Shown here: positions 25,801-31,370 of the stretch, in pieces | Numbering within the stretch: the first letter of the stretch is position 1 | Layout of the letters: every line of letters begins with the position of its first letter | From: Clostridiales bacterium | GTDB taxonomy: Bacteria > Bacillota_A > Clostridia > Oscillospirales > Oscillospiraceae | Direction of reading: 5' to 3' | Length of the DNA: 31,370 nt | Assembly (NCBI GenBank): GCA_022777455.1 | Contig: JALFGI010000010.1 | Span: forward strand, 1 to 31,370 | Translations under genes and position numbers: made by a program | The notes under the pieces: model-generated | Database searches by the model: none | What the model saw: the letters and a program-made list of their open reading frames with translations, nothing else | Told to the model about the DNA's origin: nothing

Positions 25801-27101
25801 TCCAATACTGGAACAATCAAATCAGCGCCGCCTGCTCCGACGGGGAAACCTCCTATGTCCAGAGCAATCCGGTTTTCCAGAAGGAATTCACCATCCGCAA
25901 ATATCAGCGGGACAAATGGGATGAGGCTTACGAGCTGCTATGGAAATCCGAAAAATCCAGTTGGCAGTTGTATGCAAAATGCGCCGCACCAGAGGGAACA
26001 AGCGTTCTTCTGGCCCGGGATCATCAGATATGCCTGGTTGATGGAAACGGGAAGACAATCCTCCGTGATATTCCGGAAGATATTTCTTTTTCTGCCTACC
26101 GCCAGTCAGCGGGGCTTTCGGAAGACGGAACGAAGCTGTATCTGACCTCTACGGATTGGGAGGATGCTTCCCTGTGGCTTGACCACAAGCGGTTTTATGT
26201 CCTTGACCTGCTTACTGAAACCTGTGAGGAAATGCCGCTGCCGGAGAAACCGTTGGAGAAATTCTATGTCAAGGATACTGTTTTTTCCGGGGATTCTCTC
26301 TTCTTTATCTTATCCCAGACGGTTTATTCCGAGGACGGCAGGTCGACATCCAACGCAAACTACCATGTATATGAATGGAGCTTTACAGAAAACGCCCTCA
26401 CCCAGCTGCACAGCCTGACGCTGGACGAAGACCAGGAGCAATTCAGATCTTTCTGGGTGGAGCCGGGAAAGGGAAGATGCACCCTCATCATCAGTAACTG
26501 GGGCGACGGCTCTTACAGAATCCTTTCCATTGACCGGAATACCGGTGAAGCCGTCAGTGCCCCCATCACCTGTCTGGCAGAATCGGAAGGAATCGGGCTA
26601 TCCTGGTATCTTGATCCCCATTTCTGGAACGCCGATGGCAGCAAATTCTTCCTCCTGTCCGGCAATTCCGTTTTCATCCTGGGCAGGGACGGACAGCTGC
26701 AAAGAAGCATCCCGGTAACCGGAGAAACCGCAAATATATGGCTTTCTCCGGATGAAGCCAACCTGTTCCATTATTCGGGGGACAACATCCTCTCACGCTA
26801 CCGGGTTTCCGACGGAAAGTGTCTGGGGAGCGCAGAGCTGTCCGATGCTTCCAAAGACAAACTGTCCTGGGCATTCATCGATGAAGCAACTCTTGCGGTA
26901 TTCACAAAGAACGAGGGCTTCCTCCTGGATCTTTCCGGGGAAACCATGAGCGTGAAAACCACAATCGCGAACTGCTTTGCCTATGACCCCCTCCATGACC
27001 GCTTTTTGACCTTCGACGGCTACGAGCTTGGAAGCTTCCCCTATTACACCCTGGCGGAGCTAATAGACAAAGGAAACAAGCTCTTGGGCAATTCGGATTG
27101 A
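22878..27101 (+). CDS. Ser/Thr kinase-TIR-transmembrane-beta-propeller receptor-like protein
   Basis: This 1407-aa protein starts at ATG 22878 (AGAGGTGA upstream; an in-frame GTG at 22869 is too close to it). Order: Hanks-type kinase (about 15-340) with glycine loop GWGGGS, catalytic loop HLDIQDGN (Asp193), DFG (Asp216) and SAPE, all apparently functional; TIR domain (about 353-500) starting YDAFVCYKHG, with FLDEGELSSC, VICSQDTPSSPWVQEEI and candidate catalytic Glu442 of NAD-cleaving TIRs; one membrane segment (about 531-553); a helical linker; then ~780 residues of repeated beta strands resembling WD40/YVTN propeller blades. Basic residues before the helix suggest kinase and TIR inside and the propeller outside. 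The gene is divergent from PP2C and convergent with the 580-aa gene. It may be a sensor turning on NAD+ cleavage or TIR signalling through phosphorylation; that is inference. Confidence 0.85.
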   Translation: MPEERKYLPAGTLVRLDGQREYVITGEPIGWGGGSILYPAQRRLRKDGAFVEEEISYVLKECYPASMGHSFSRNPQGEIVPASGSGEELRYLQQVQARQMEEGKISQRIYRTASRMLPIRDCSQRVELTIPGQTEASAANTVTVMDSLAEKGRSLTAWMKERGRFTPAEAFRILQQLLFALEEVHRAGYLHLDIQDGNVFLRGTLEDKSELVTLIDFGCAREAMNGKTAPIQDRVIFTTQGFSAPEILLHNDGTLQLGAQADIYSVGCLALYLLTGQRANVNELIANRTGIYLRPNQLRRIRCPKHLVDSMQWILKKALAKEPEDRYASAEEMLADVTNLVDALQPYRTDLSSVRYDAFVCYKHGPVDSSAALTLQRALENYRAPKGVSQKRKPFGRVFLDEGELSSCADLGQQIREALKNSGWLIVICSQDTPSSPWVQEEIDTFLEYHDRSRILAVLTGGDIAASFPPRLRADADGKGEVFAPHAFCSTPQEAARKLKGDALLKIIAPMLGTTYDTLKQRQKIYQLQRITAITAIFLLAAVGFAAHAVNRAHVIADQAIRIQQEYENALINESRFLTEQAQKRLEEDDPLGAAELALAALPSEKQDRPVLTEAEYVLGKALGIYTTPSSVLDTVTPVGKIETAYSAFCLDDTKKYLLTWDGNRVKPGIQVWDTESLCLVRELMTEELFPPAFLGSHDGAIFFKSPTEITNMDFLSGKENWVWEAEEIRYASISEDRKTLIALTMEENETAKISILSAADRTCTKAHSFPAPEKQYLNSVKVSPDSKWAVVETLEEDRMYGVFPYSYLYLMDLETGDFTPLLEDECTIQAVRFLGDRLYVMRSSGYTLTTNQGKTTFEYITPVTQYLEAYQPESGELLWSSRQVSYPKTTGIYAIEEVPYDDSTATGKGILFTYSNRCVLVDKKTGKTVREYELPDAVMDIRYTENGFEAVNANGWYSRVDYDIDYYADTVVNLQYWNNQISAACSDGETSYVQSNPVFQKEFTIRKYQRDKWDEAYELLWKSEKSSWQLYAKCAAPEGTSVLLARDHQICLVDGNGKTILRDIPEDISFSAYRQSAGLSEDGTKLYLTSTDWEDASLWLDHKRFYVLDLLTETCEEMPLPEKPLEKFYVKDTVFSGDSLFFILSQTVYSEDGRSTSNANYHVYEWSFTENALTQLHSLTLDEDQEQFRSFWVEPGKGRCTLIISNWGDGSYRILSIDRNTGEAVSAPITCLAESEGIGLSWYLDPHFWNADGSKFFLLSGNSVFILGRDGQLQRSIPVTGETANIWLSPDEANLFHYSGDNILSRYRVSDGKCLGSAELSDASKDKLSWAFIDEATLAVFTKNEGFLLDLSGETMSVKTTIANCFAYDPLHDRFLTFDGYELGSFPYYTLAELIDKGNKLLGNSD

Positions 27102-27122
27102 CTCAAAATCGTTATAGCAAAG

Positions 27123-27160
27123 CAGGGCTTCTCCCACTTTCGGGAAAAGCCCTGTTTTTT
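27123..27160 (+). terminator. Rho-independent terminator between convergent genes
   Basis: Stem CAGGGCTTCTCCC / GGGAAAAGCCCTG (one mismatch) with a 6-base loop and a TTTTTT tail, 21 bases after the kinase-TIR stop. It also lies just beyond the end of the convergent 580-aa gene. Confidence 0.85.
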
Positions 27161-27171
27161 GTATGGTCTGC

Positions 27172-28914
27172 TTATTCAAAATAACCCTGACTCACCAGCT
27201 CCTTCTGCCACTGGGAGAGGGTCTTTTCCGAGATGCCATTGAGGATGGCGCACTGCTTCAATGTCAATCCATCTCTGTGCTGGCGGACGATCTCCAGTCG
27301 TTCCTCCAGGGTGTGCTTTCTGGCGCCGGAGTCCCGGTTTCTGCTCTCCTTCAGGGACTGTAGGAGGGAGCCGTAAACAATCGCGGGATCGGTTCCGGTT
27401 TTTCCGCCGTAGATGATGGACAGCAGCATACTCTGCTCCAGCAGATGAGGCGGATAGAACGGGGGAAGCAGCGCTTTTTCCAGGATGGGAAGCGCGGCAT
27501 CCTTCAAATCAAAGATCCGGCAGTACAGGGTATCCGGGTCATCCGCCGGAGAATCCGCCCAGACCATGGTAAATACGAACCAGACCAGGTACAGAATATC
27601 TCCCTTTTCCACCTCCTCATCCCCCAACAGGAGGGCCTGAATTCTGGTCCGGCTGGAATTCACGGCTCCATAGGAGGAAGAGAGCGCCCCATCGCTGCGG
27701 GTGGTAACCACCGACCAGGCCTGGGTGTTGTCCTTGCTTTCGGAGTTTGACCGCTCTTTGTTTTCCCGGTAAAGGCACTTTGCGATTGCTTCGCATTTTT
27801 TGCGGGAGAGGGTGTCATTTTCGTATAGGTAAAAACGAACGTCCACGCTGTCTTCTTCGTAGTCGCAGATTTGGAGGAATCTGCCCAGCGCCTCGTCCTC
27901 CTCCGGAATCAGGGCCTTGCCGATGGCGCACTGATAGGCATAGACCGCCAGATTCCGATAGATGCGCCTGGCGGTACGGGAGGGAATATCCAGCCCCGGG
28001 GCGTGATCTTTCATCCATGCAAGAAATTTCGCGTCCATTTCTTCCGGATGCAGCTTCCAGCTCTCGATGTTTTCCAAAAGCTCGCTGCCCGTCCCCTGGG
28101 TCCAATTCCTGGAACGATCCAGATCATCCCTCTTTTTGATGGTTGCCGACTGCTCCAGATACTGCCGCCTGAGCTGGGCGACGTGCAGGCAGGAAGCGCC
28201 CGTCAGAAATCCATAGGCCTCAATCAGATCCACGGAATGATTCATGCGAAGCCCATCCTCGCAGTCAAATACCCGCATCAGGTACCATTGCATATCATGG
28301 AATGTGAGCCGGAGAATATGACCGAGCTGTAAAGCCTCCTCCCGGGTAATCTGGGCCGCGTATCGTCTCTTGTTCTCCTTTTTAATGCTGGAGATGATTT
28401 TCTGGAGCTTTTGGGGTTCCTTCACGGCGCCGAGCTCCGGCATACTCAGCATGACTGCATTGGCAGAGCTTTCGTCATGCCAGGCACGCAAGATGACCCG
28501 TTCGTGGAGGTCGGGGTCATCCTCCGGGGACGGGCCGGCAATTTCCAGAAGAAGCCGGATGTAATTCCTATGTTCTTCCGGAGTCAGCGTTTGAGCGTGC
28601 TCAACTGAAATGTCGTCGAATGTAAGAATCTGCTGCTGAACCTGGATGCGGAAGCAGTCCTCATCCGCGTAAATATCGGTTTGCCGGGAATGGCCAGTCT
28701 GATACGCGGAGAGAACACGGTTGTGAAGAATCCGCATCAGGGCGAATCGGCTGGACATCCGATACTCCCGGGCAATGTTTTCCAGCTTCTGTTTCCACTG
28801 TTCAGAAGAGGTGATGGTACCAAGGGTGTCCAGTTCTGCCCAAATATCGGAGGCTTCTGCCTCCACCAGATTGTCCAGATAATCGTTTGCTTCCTGGGTG
28901 TAATTTCCAAGCAT
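27172..28914 (-). CDS. Unknown 580-aa protein with C-terminal helix-turn-helix
   Basis: The protein is not recognised. It is mostly helical, acidic and hydrophilic, has no signal peptide or membrane segment, and is probably cytoplasmic. The last ~45 residues (TLEERLEIVRQHRDGLTLKQCAI then GISEKTLSQWQKEL) form a transposase/XRE-like helix-turn-helix, suggesting DNA binding or a protein-contact domain. The rest has no nuclease, ATPase or kinase motif that can be seen. The start at 28914 has GGAGGAGAAACGG upstream and a near-consensus promoter (28947-28975). It converges on the kinase-TIR gene with a shared hairpin between. A regulator or an adaptor acting with the kinase-TIR/PP2C pair is possible, inferred from position alone. 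Confidence 0.75.
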   Translation of the reverse strand: MLGNYTQEANDYLDNLVEAEASDIWAELDTLGTITSSEQWKQKLENIAREYRMSSRFALMRILHNRVLSAYQTGHSRQTDIYADEDCFRIQVQQQILTFDDISVEHAQTLTPEEHRNYIRLLLEIAGPSPEDDPDLHERVILRAWHDESSANAVMLSMPELGAVKEPQKLQKIISSIKKENKRRYAAQITREEALQLGHILRLTFHDMQWYLMRVFDCEDGLRMNHSVDLIEAYGFLTGASCLHVAQLRRQYLEQSATIKKRDDLDRSRNWTQGTGSELLENIESWKLHPEEMDAKFLAWMKDHAPGLDIPSRTARRIYRNLAVYAYQCAIGKALIPEEDEALGRFLQICDYEEDSVDVRFYLYENDTLSRKKCEAIAKCLYRENKERSNSESKDNTQAWSVVTTRSDGALSSSYGAVNSSRTRIQALLLGDEEVEKGDILYLVWFVFTMVWADSPADDPDTLYCRIFDLKDAALPILEKALLPPFYPPHLLEQSMLLSIIYGGKTGTDPAIVYGSLLQSLKESRNRDSGARKHTLEERLEIVRQHRDGLTLKQCAILNGISEKTLSQWQKELVSQGYFE

Positions 28915-28946
28915 CCGTTTCTCCTCCCGTCTCTGTCTTGTAAACC

Positions 28947-28975
28947 ATTATATTCCCTGCTGTTTCACATGTAAA
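28947..28975 (-). promoter_or_regulatory. Near-consensus promoter of the 580-aa gene
   Basis: On the minus strand TTTACA (28970-28975), 17-base spacer, perfect TATAAT (28947-28952), 32 bases before the start codon. Confidence 0.75.
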
Positions 28976-29011
28976 GAATAACGTTCTGTGTTTTGAGAAT
29001 ATGGAATGAAA

Positions 29012-29050
29012 CACCCTTAAAAAGCCGGTTCAAATTGTGTGTTATCTTTG
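29012..29050 (+). promoter_or_regulatory. ACCCTTAAAAA promoter-like motif, plus strand
   Basis: CACCCTTAAAAA at 29012-29023 is followed, after 18-19 bases, by TTATCTTT. The sequence right after the core (GCCGGTTCAAA) resembles that of the DUF6273 copies (ACCGTTCCAAA). It points to the 85-aa peptide gene and right-arm genes, about 170 bases downstream. Confidence 0.5.
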
Positions 29051-29106
29051 GGGAAAGAGGAGTTCCTGCTGCGGGCAAAGATGAAGTTTATCACAAAAAA
29101 CCAGCC

Positions 29107-29135
29107 TTGACAAAAGCGCTTCAAAAGATTACACT
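29107..29135 (+). promoter_or_regulatory. Sigma-70-type promoter before the 85-aa peptide gene
   Basis: TTGACA (29107-29112), 17-base spacer, TACACT (29130-29135), 83 bases before the start codon. Together with the motif at 29012 this gives the peptide gene two possible promoters. Nothing else was seen in the 28976-29218 gap. Confidence 0.6.
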
Positions 29136-29218
29136 GGTTTAAAATAAGTGATTTTTCAACAAAAACCTTGCCCTTTCTGTGGAATTTCTAATAATAATTC
29201 ACAAAGGAGAAACCAGAA

Positions 29219-29476
29219 ATGATCACTTTCATCTGCCGCCACAAATCCACGCACATTCATTCCCTGCTGCGGAGGATGCTTGCCGCTTTGCTGATGGTAT
29301 TCCTTTCCGGTGTTGTTCCGCTGGAAGCTTTCGCGGCGGTGCCAAAAATGAATGTCAGCACCGGGCCGGCGGCATTTGAGATTCCCATTCGCAATGTCCG
29401 GATTTTGACCATCACCTACCCCGGCACCGAGGGCCCCAACGAGGCGGCCACTTTGTTCGATGCTATGGTCAGATGA
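29219..29476 (+). CDS. Small exported protein, 85 aa, possibly truncated
   Basis: AAAGGAG lies at good distance before ATG 29219. Residues 1-40 form a signal peptide with a long basic n-region (CRHKSTHIHSLLRR), a hydrophobic core and a cut site near AFA-A. The mature part is only ~45 residues, without cysteines or known motifs. It is unrecognised; it could be a genuine secreted peptide or the N-terminal end of a gene cut off by a stop. The RCC1-like gene begins 61 bases later, so they are probably co-transcribed. No equivalent was found beside the left RCC1 copy. Confidence 0.6.
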   Translation: MITFICRHKSTHIHSLLRRMLAALLMVFLSGVVPLEAFAAVPKMNVSTGPAAFEIPIRNVRILTITYPGTEGPNEAATLFDAMVR

Positions 29477-29537
29477 TCCATTGTGCACGGTCAATCGCAG
29501 CGAGACGGATCGCGGGTAAAACATGAGGAGGTACAAA

Positions 29538-30839
29538 ATGAACTGGGTGCAACGAGAACATCAAATTGCCAACAGAGTCAACTCTTTTTCCGATTCCGGA
29601 GCTTTCGCATTCCGAGCTTTGGCATTCGCCCTTGCCCTGTGCATGATGCTCCTGCTTTCCGGAAATGCCTTTGCAGGAGCGAATCATTCAGCGGCTTCGA
29701 TTAAACAGGTGGAGCCGATGTTCGATGGAGTGGTGGCGGTATTGTATAGTGACGGCACGGTGAGAGTTGCCGGAGACAGTCGCCTTTCTGACATCGTCGG
29801 CAATTGGAGCAATGTCGCTCGGATTCAATATAGTCGTTGGTCCCCTTATTGTGACAGATTGTTTATTTACGGCTTGACTGAGGACGGCACTGTTTTGACC
29901 TCGGAAGGAAACATCCCCGATTGGAGTCATATGAAAGATGTATTGTTCTTCAAGCAGGGAGTTGTTGGGGTTACGGAAGATGGAAACGTGCTGACCATGG
30001 GAACATGGAAGGATACGTCGATACTGACCAATCTGACTGATGTGCAGGAACTGGCCTATTGGGGTGGATTCGGAGGATGGCCTTGCCTGAAGAAGGATGG
30101 GAGTGTGTACTTTCTACTGGATGGCGGGCCTTTCAAGTGGGAAGAAGAGGATGCATCACCGGTACAGGTTGGGAATTGCTGGGTGCATAAATGGAGTAAT
30201 GTAAAAGAAATTTACTTTACAGGTCATTCGTTATATGCAATCAAAAATGACGGTACGGTGGAAGGAACCTTAAAAGATACGTATGCTGGGCTTAGGGACA
30301 TTGTCAAGGCTGTGGATGTTCACGACTCGGTAATTGGCATCTCTGCGGATGGCAGGCTGTTAACCGACACCGGAGGGAATATCTTTACCAACACAGGCGC
30401 ATGGGTGATCGCTGAACCCGGAACTCCATACTATGGAGGGGAGGTGGATATCAGTCAATTCAATCAAGTGAGGGATATTGCCTATAATAAAAGGGGCTTG
30501 TTTTTACTGAACCAGGACGGCACCGTAGAGGCAATCGATATAAATGATTGGGATTTGCGTGAATGGAACAATATCAAAAAAATCTGTGCGGTACTTTACT
30601 GGGGGCAGGATGACTTAACTCGATGCGCTACAGTACTTTATGGCATCAGGCAGGATGGCACGGTGATTACAAACTATGCTACAGAATGGACAGGTATTCA
30701 GAAGGTAACCGACCAGTATTACGGCTGGAAGCTGCAGGACATGTATGTGGGCTGGAGCGGTGTCATTGGGCTCACCACGGATGGTGAACTGGTAGGGGAT
30801 GGTGCTTACAAAAATGTGGATTTTTCCATTTTCAATTAA
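29538..30839 (+). CDS. Secreted RCC1-like beta-propeller protein (right copy)
   Basis: This 433-aa exported protein is a paralogue of the 412-aa protein at 15658-16896. It has the same plan: GAGGAGGTACAAA ribosome binding site, long n-region, hydrophobic core, cut site near AFA-G (46), degenerate RCC1 repeats (VLYSDGTVRVAG, GLTEDGTVLTSEG, LLNQDGTVEAI, GIRQDGTVITN) and an ending almost the same (DMYVGWSGVIGLTTDG..GAYKNVDFSIFN). Residues about 195-215 hold an insertion (KWEEEDASPVQVGNCWVHKW) that the left copy lacks. The middle has diverged more than the ends. It probably binds a partner outside the cell; the DUF6273 gene follows, as in the left arm. Confidence 0.82.
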   Translation: MNWVQREHQIANRVNSFSDSGAFAFRALAFALALCMMLLLSGNAFAGANHSAASIKQVEPMFDGVVAVLYSDGTVRVAGDSRLSDIVGNWSNVARIQYSRWSPYCDRLFIYGLTEDGTVLTSEGNIPDWSHMKDVLFFKQGVVGVTEDGNVLTMGTWKDTSILTNLTDVQELAYWGGFGGWPCLKKDGSVYFLLDGGPFKWEEEDASPVQVGNCWVHKWSNVKEIYFTGHSLYAIKNDGTVEGTLKDTYAGLRDIVKAVDVHDSVIGISADGRLLTDTGGNIFTNTGAWVIAEPGTPYYGGEVDISQFNQVRDIAYNKRGLFLLNQDGTVEAIDINDWDLREWNNIKKICAVLYWGQDDLTRCATVLYGIRQDGTVITNYATEWTGIQKVTDQYYGWKLQDMYVGWSGVIGLTTDGELVGDGAYKNVDFSIFN

Positions 30840-30857
30840 AAGGAATACGCAATGTCA

Positions 30858-30900
30858 CACCCTTAAAAAACCGTTCCAAAGCCCATGGTATCTTATAAGC
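30858..30900 (+). promoter_or_regulatory. ACCCTTAAAAA promoter-like motif upstream of DUF6273 gene (right copy)
   Basis: CACCCTTAAAAAA (30858-30870), then 18-19 bases later TATCTTATAAG, in the RCC1-DUF6273 gap. It is the counterpart of the left-arm motif at 15627-15639, conserved while flanking bases differ. Confidence 0.55.
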
Positions 30901-30945
30901 AAGGAAGGAAACCTCCCCAAAAATAAAAAGAAAAGGATGATCATA

Positions 30946-31370
30946 ATGAAACGGATTTCTCACACCAACCATTCCTTGATGAGGAGCATGATCGCCGCTG
31001 TGCTGGCGCTGATTTGTTTTGTCACGCCTCTGTTTGTGGGCACCGCCTCCGCCGCAAAGTACCGGGAGGGCGACATTGTCACCTTCGGCCGCTATGAGCA
31101 GGACAATATCACCTCTAACGGTGCGGAAAAAATCGAATGGATTGTTCTGGAGGTTCAGTCCGACCGGATGCTGCTCCTCAGCCGCTATGGCTTGGACAGT
31201 GAGCGCTACCACTACCGCAAGGAGAGCGTAAATTGGGACACCTGTTCTCTTCGGGACTGGCTGAACGACACTTTCCTGTATGAGGCCTTCACCCGCTCCC
31301 AGCGGCAGAGCATCCTCAGCAGCGGCACCTCTTACTACTCCGACTATGTATTTGTCCTGAGCGATGCGGA
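30946..31370 (+). CDS. Exported DUF6273-like protein (right copy), cut by window end
   Basis: The first 141 codons are visible. AAAAGGATGATCATA precedes ATG 30946. A signal peptide (MKRISHTNHSLMRS, core, cut near TASA-A) is followed by KYREGDIVTFGRYEQ and SLRDWLNDTFLYEAFT, as in the left copy at 14889-15551. The last 98 bases visible (31273-31370) are identical to 15227-15130 on the other strand, while the signal-peptide part differs at several sites. This points to recent duplication or gene conversion. Confidence 0.85.
   Translation, partial: MKRISHTNHSLMRSMIAAVLALICFVTPLFVGTASAAKYREGDIVTFGRYEQDNITSNGAEKIEWIVLEVQSDRMLLLSRYGLDSERYHYRKESVNWDTCSLRDWLNDTFLYEAFTRSQRQSILSSGTSYYSDYVFVLSDA

Larger units (their letters stand above)
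29538..31370. repeat. Right arm of the inverted duplication, continuing past the window
   Basis: This is the plus-strand counterpart of 14889-16896 in the same gene order. The end of the arm is not visible, so it is unknown whether a counterpart of the 243-aa gene follows. Confidence 0.85.

Noticed and set aside
24276..25820. 514-codon minus-strand frame within the kinase-TIR gene
   Set aside because: No domain, poor start, and it overlaps the TIR and membrane parts of a clearly real protein.
27172..28914. 580-aa protein as a transposase because of its C-terminal HTH
   Set aside because: No DDE or other transposase catalytic motif, HTH at the wrong end, no terminal inverted repeats around the gene.
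1..31370. tRNA, rRNA or known riboswitches
   Set aside because: No cloverleaf with a GTTCGAA-type T-loop, rRNA segment or recognisable riboswitch core was seen by eye; a covariance search would be decisive.

Overview
The window looks like a chromosomal piece of a gut-type Clostridia genome, most likely Oscillospiraceae/Ruminococcaceae (Faecalibacterium or Subdoligranulum relatives). This is inferred from AgrC/LytTR signalling, a domain-swapped GH3 beta-glucosidase, class II (Firmicutes-type) GalT, GPH sugar transport and strong AGGAGG ribosome binding sites. No rRNA, tRNA or CRISPR array was seen.

Region A (1-5242, + strand) is a sensing and glycoside module. It has the C-terminal end of a LytTR response regulator, an overlapping AgrC-like histidine kinase, a terminator, then a two-gene unit: a 1007-aa GH3 enzyme with swapped domain order and a membrane segment at each end, and a 4-TM small protein. 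Region B (5310-13084, + strand) is a galactoside operon: GH2 beta-galactosidase-like enzyme, alpha/beta-hydrolase esterase, galK, galT, a galE relic with its middle deleted in frame, and a GPH-family transporter. GalK and GalT would yield UDP-galactose, but the local epimerase cannot work, so a second galE is expected elsewhere.

Region C (13139-14125) is a boundary scar: the C-terminal relic of a large serine recombinase, a short direct repeat, an inverted repeat and two strong hairpins. Region D (14126-31370) is an accessory island. Most of it is on the minus strand: exported proteins (243-aa unknown, DUF6273-like, RCC1-like), an ADP-ribosylglycohydrolase starting at an apparent AUA, a small RelA/SpoT-type HD hydrolase, a broken XRE regulator, two RCC1-repeat lipoproteins (one frameshifted) and a PP2C phosphatase. 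Divergent from the phosphatase is a 1407-aa protein joining a Ser/Thr kinase, a TIR domain, one membrane segment and a beta-propeller-like tail. Converging on it is a 580-aa protein with a C-terminal HTH. Beyond that are an 85-aa exported peptide and second copies of the RCC1 and DUF6273 genes in inverted orientation.

Two patterns tie Region D together. First, the motif ACCCTTAAAAA followed 18-19 bases later by a -10-like hexamer occurs five times, each pointing at the PP2C gene, an RCC1 lipoprotein gene, the 85-aa peptide gene or one of the two DUF6273 genes. Second, the RCC1-DUF6273 pair forms inverted arms (about 14.9-16.9 kb and 29.5-31.4 kb) around the kinase/phosphatase/alarmone core. 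The best candidate for an undescribed system is this co-regulated set: a transmembrane kinase-TIR receptor, its phosphatase, exported propeller proteins, and nucleotide-signal erasers (alarmone hydrolase, ADP-ribose hydrolase). The function is inference; sensing of phage, competitors or the cell envelope would all fit.
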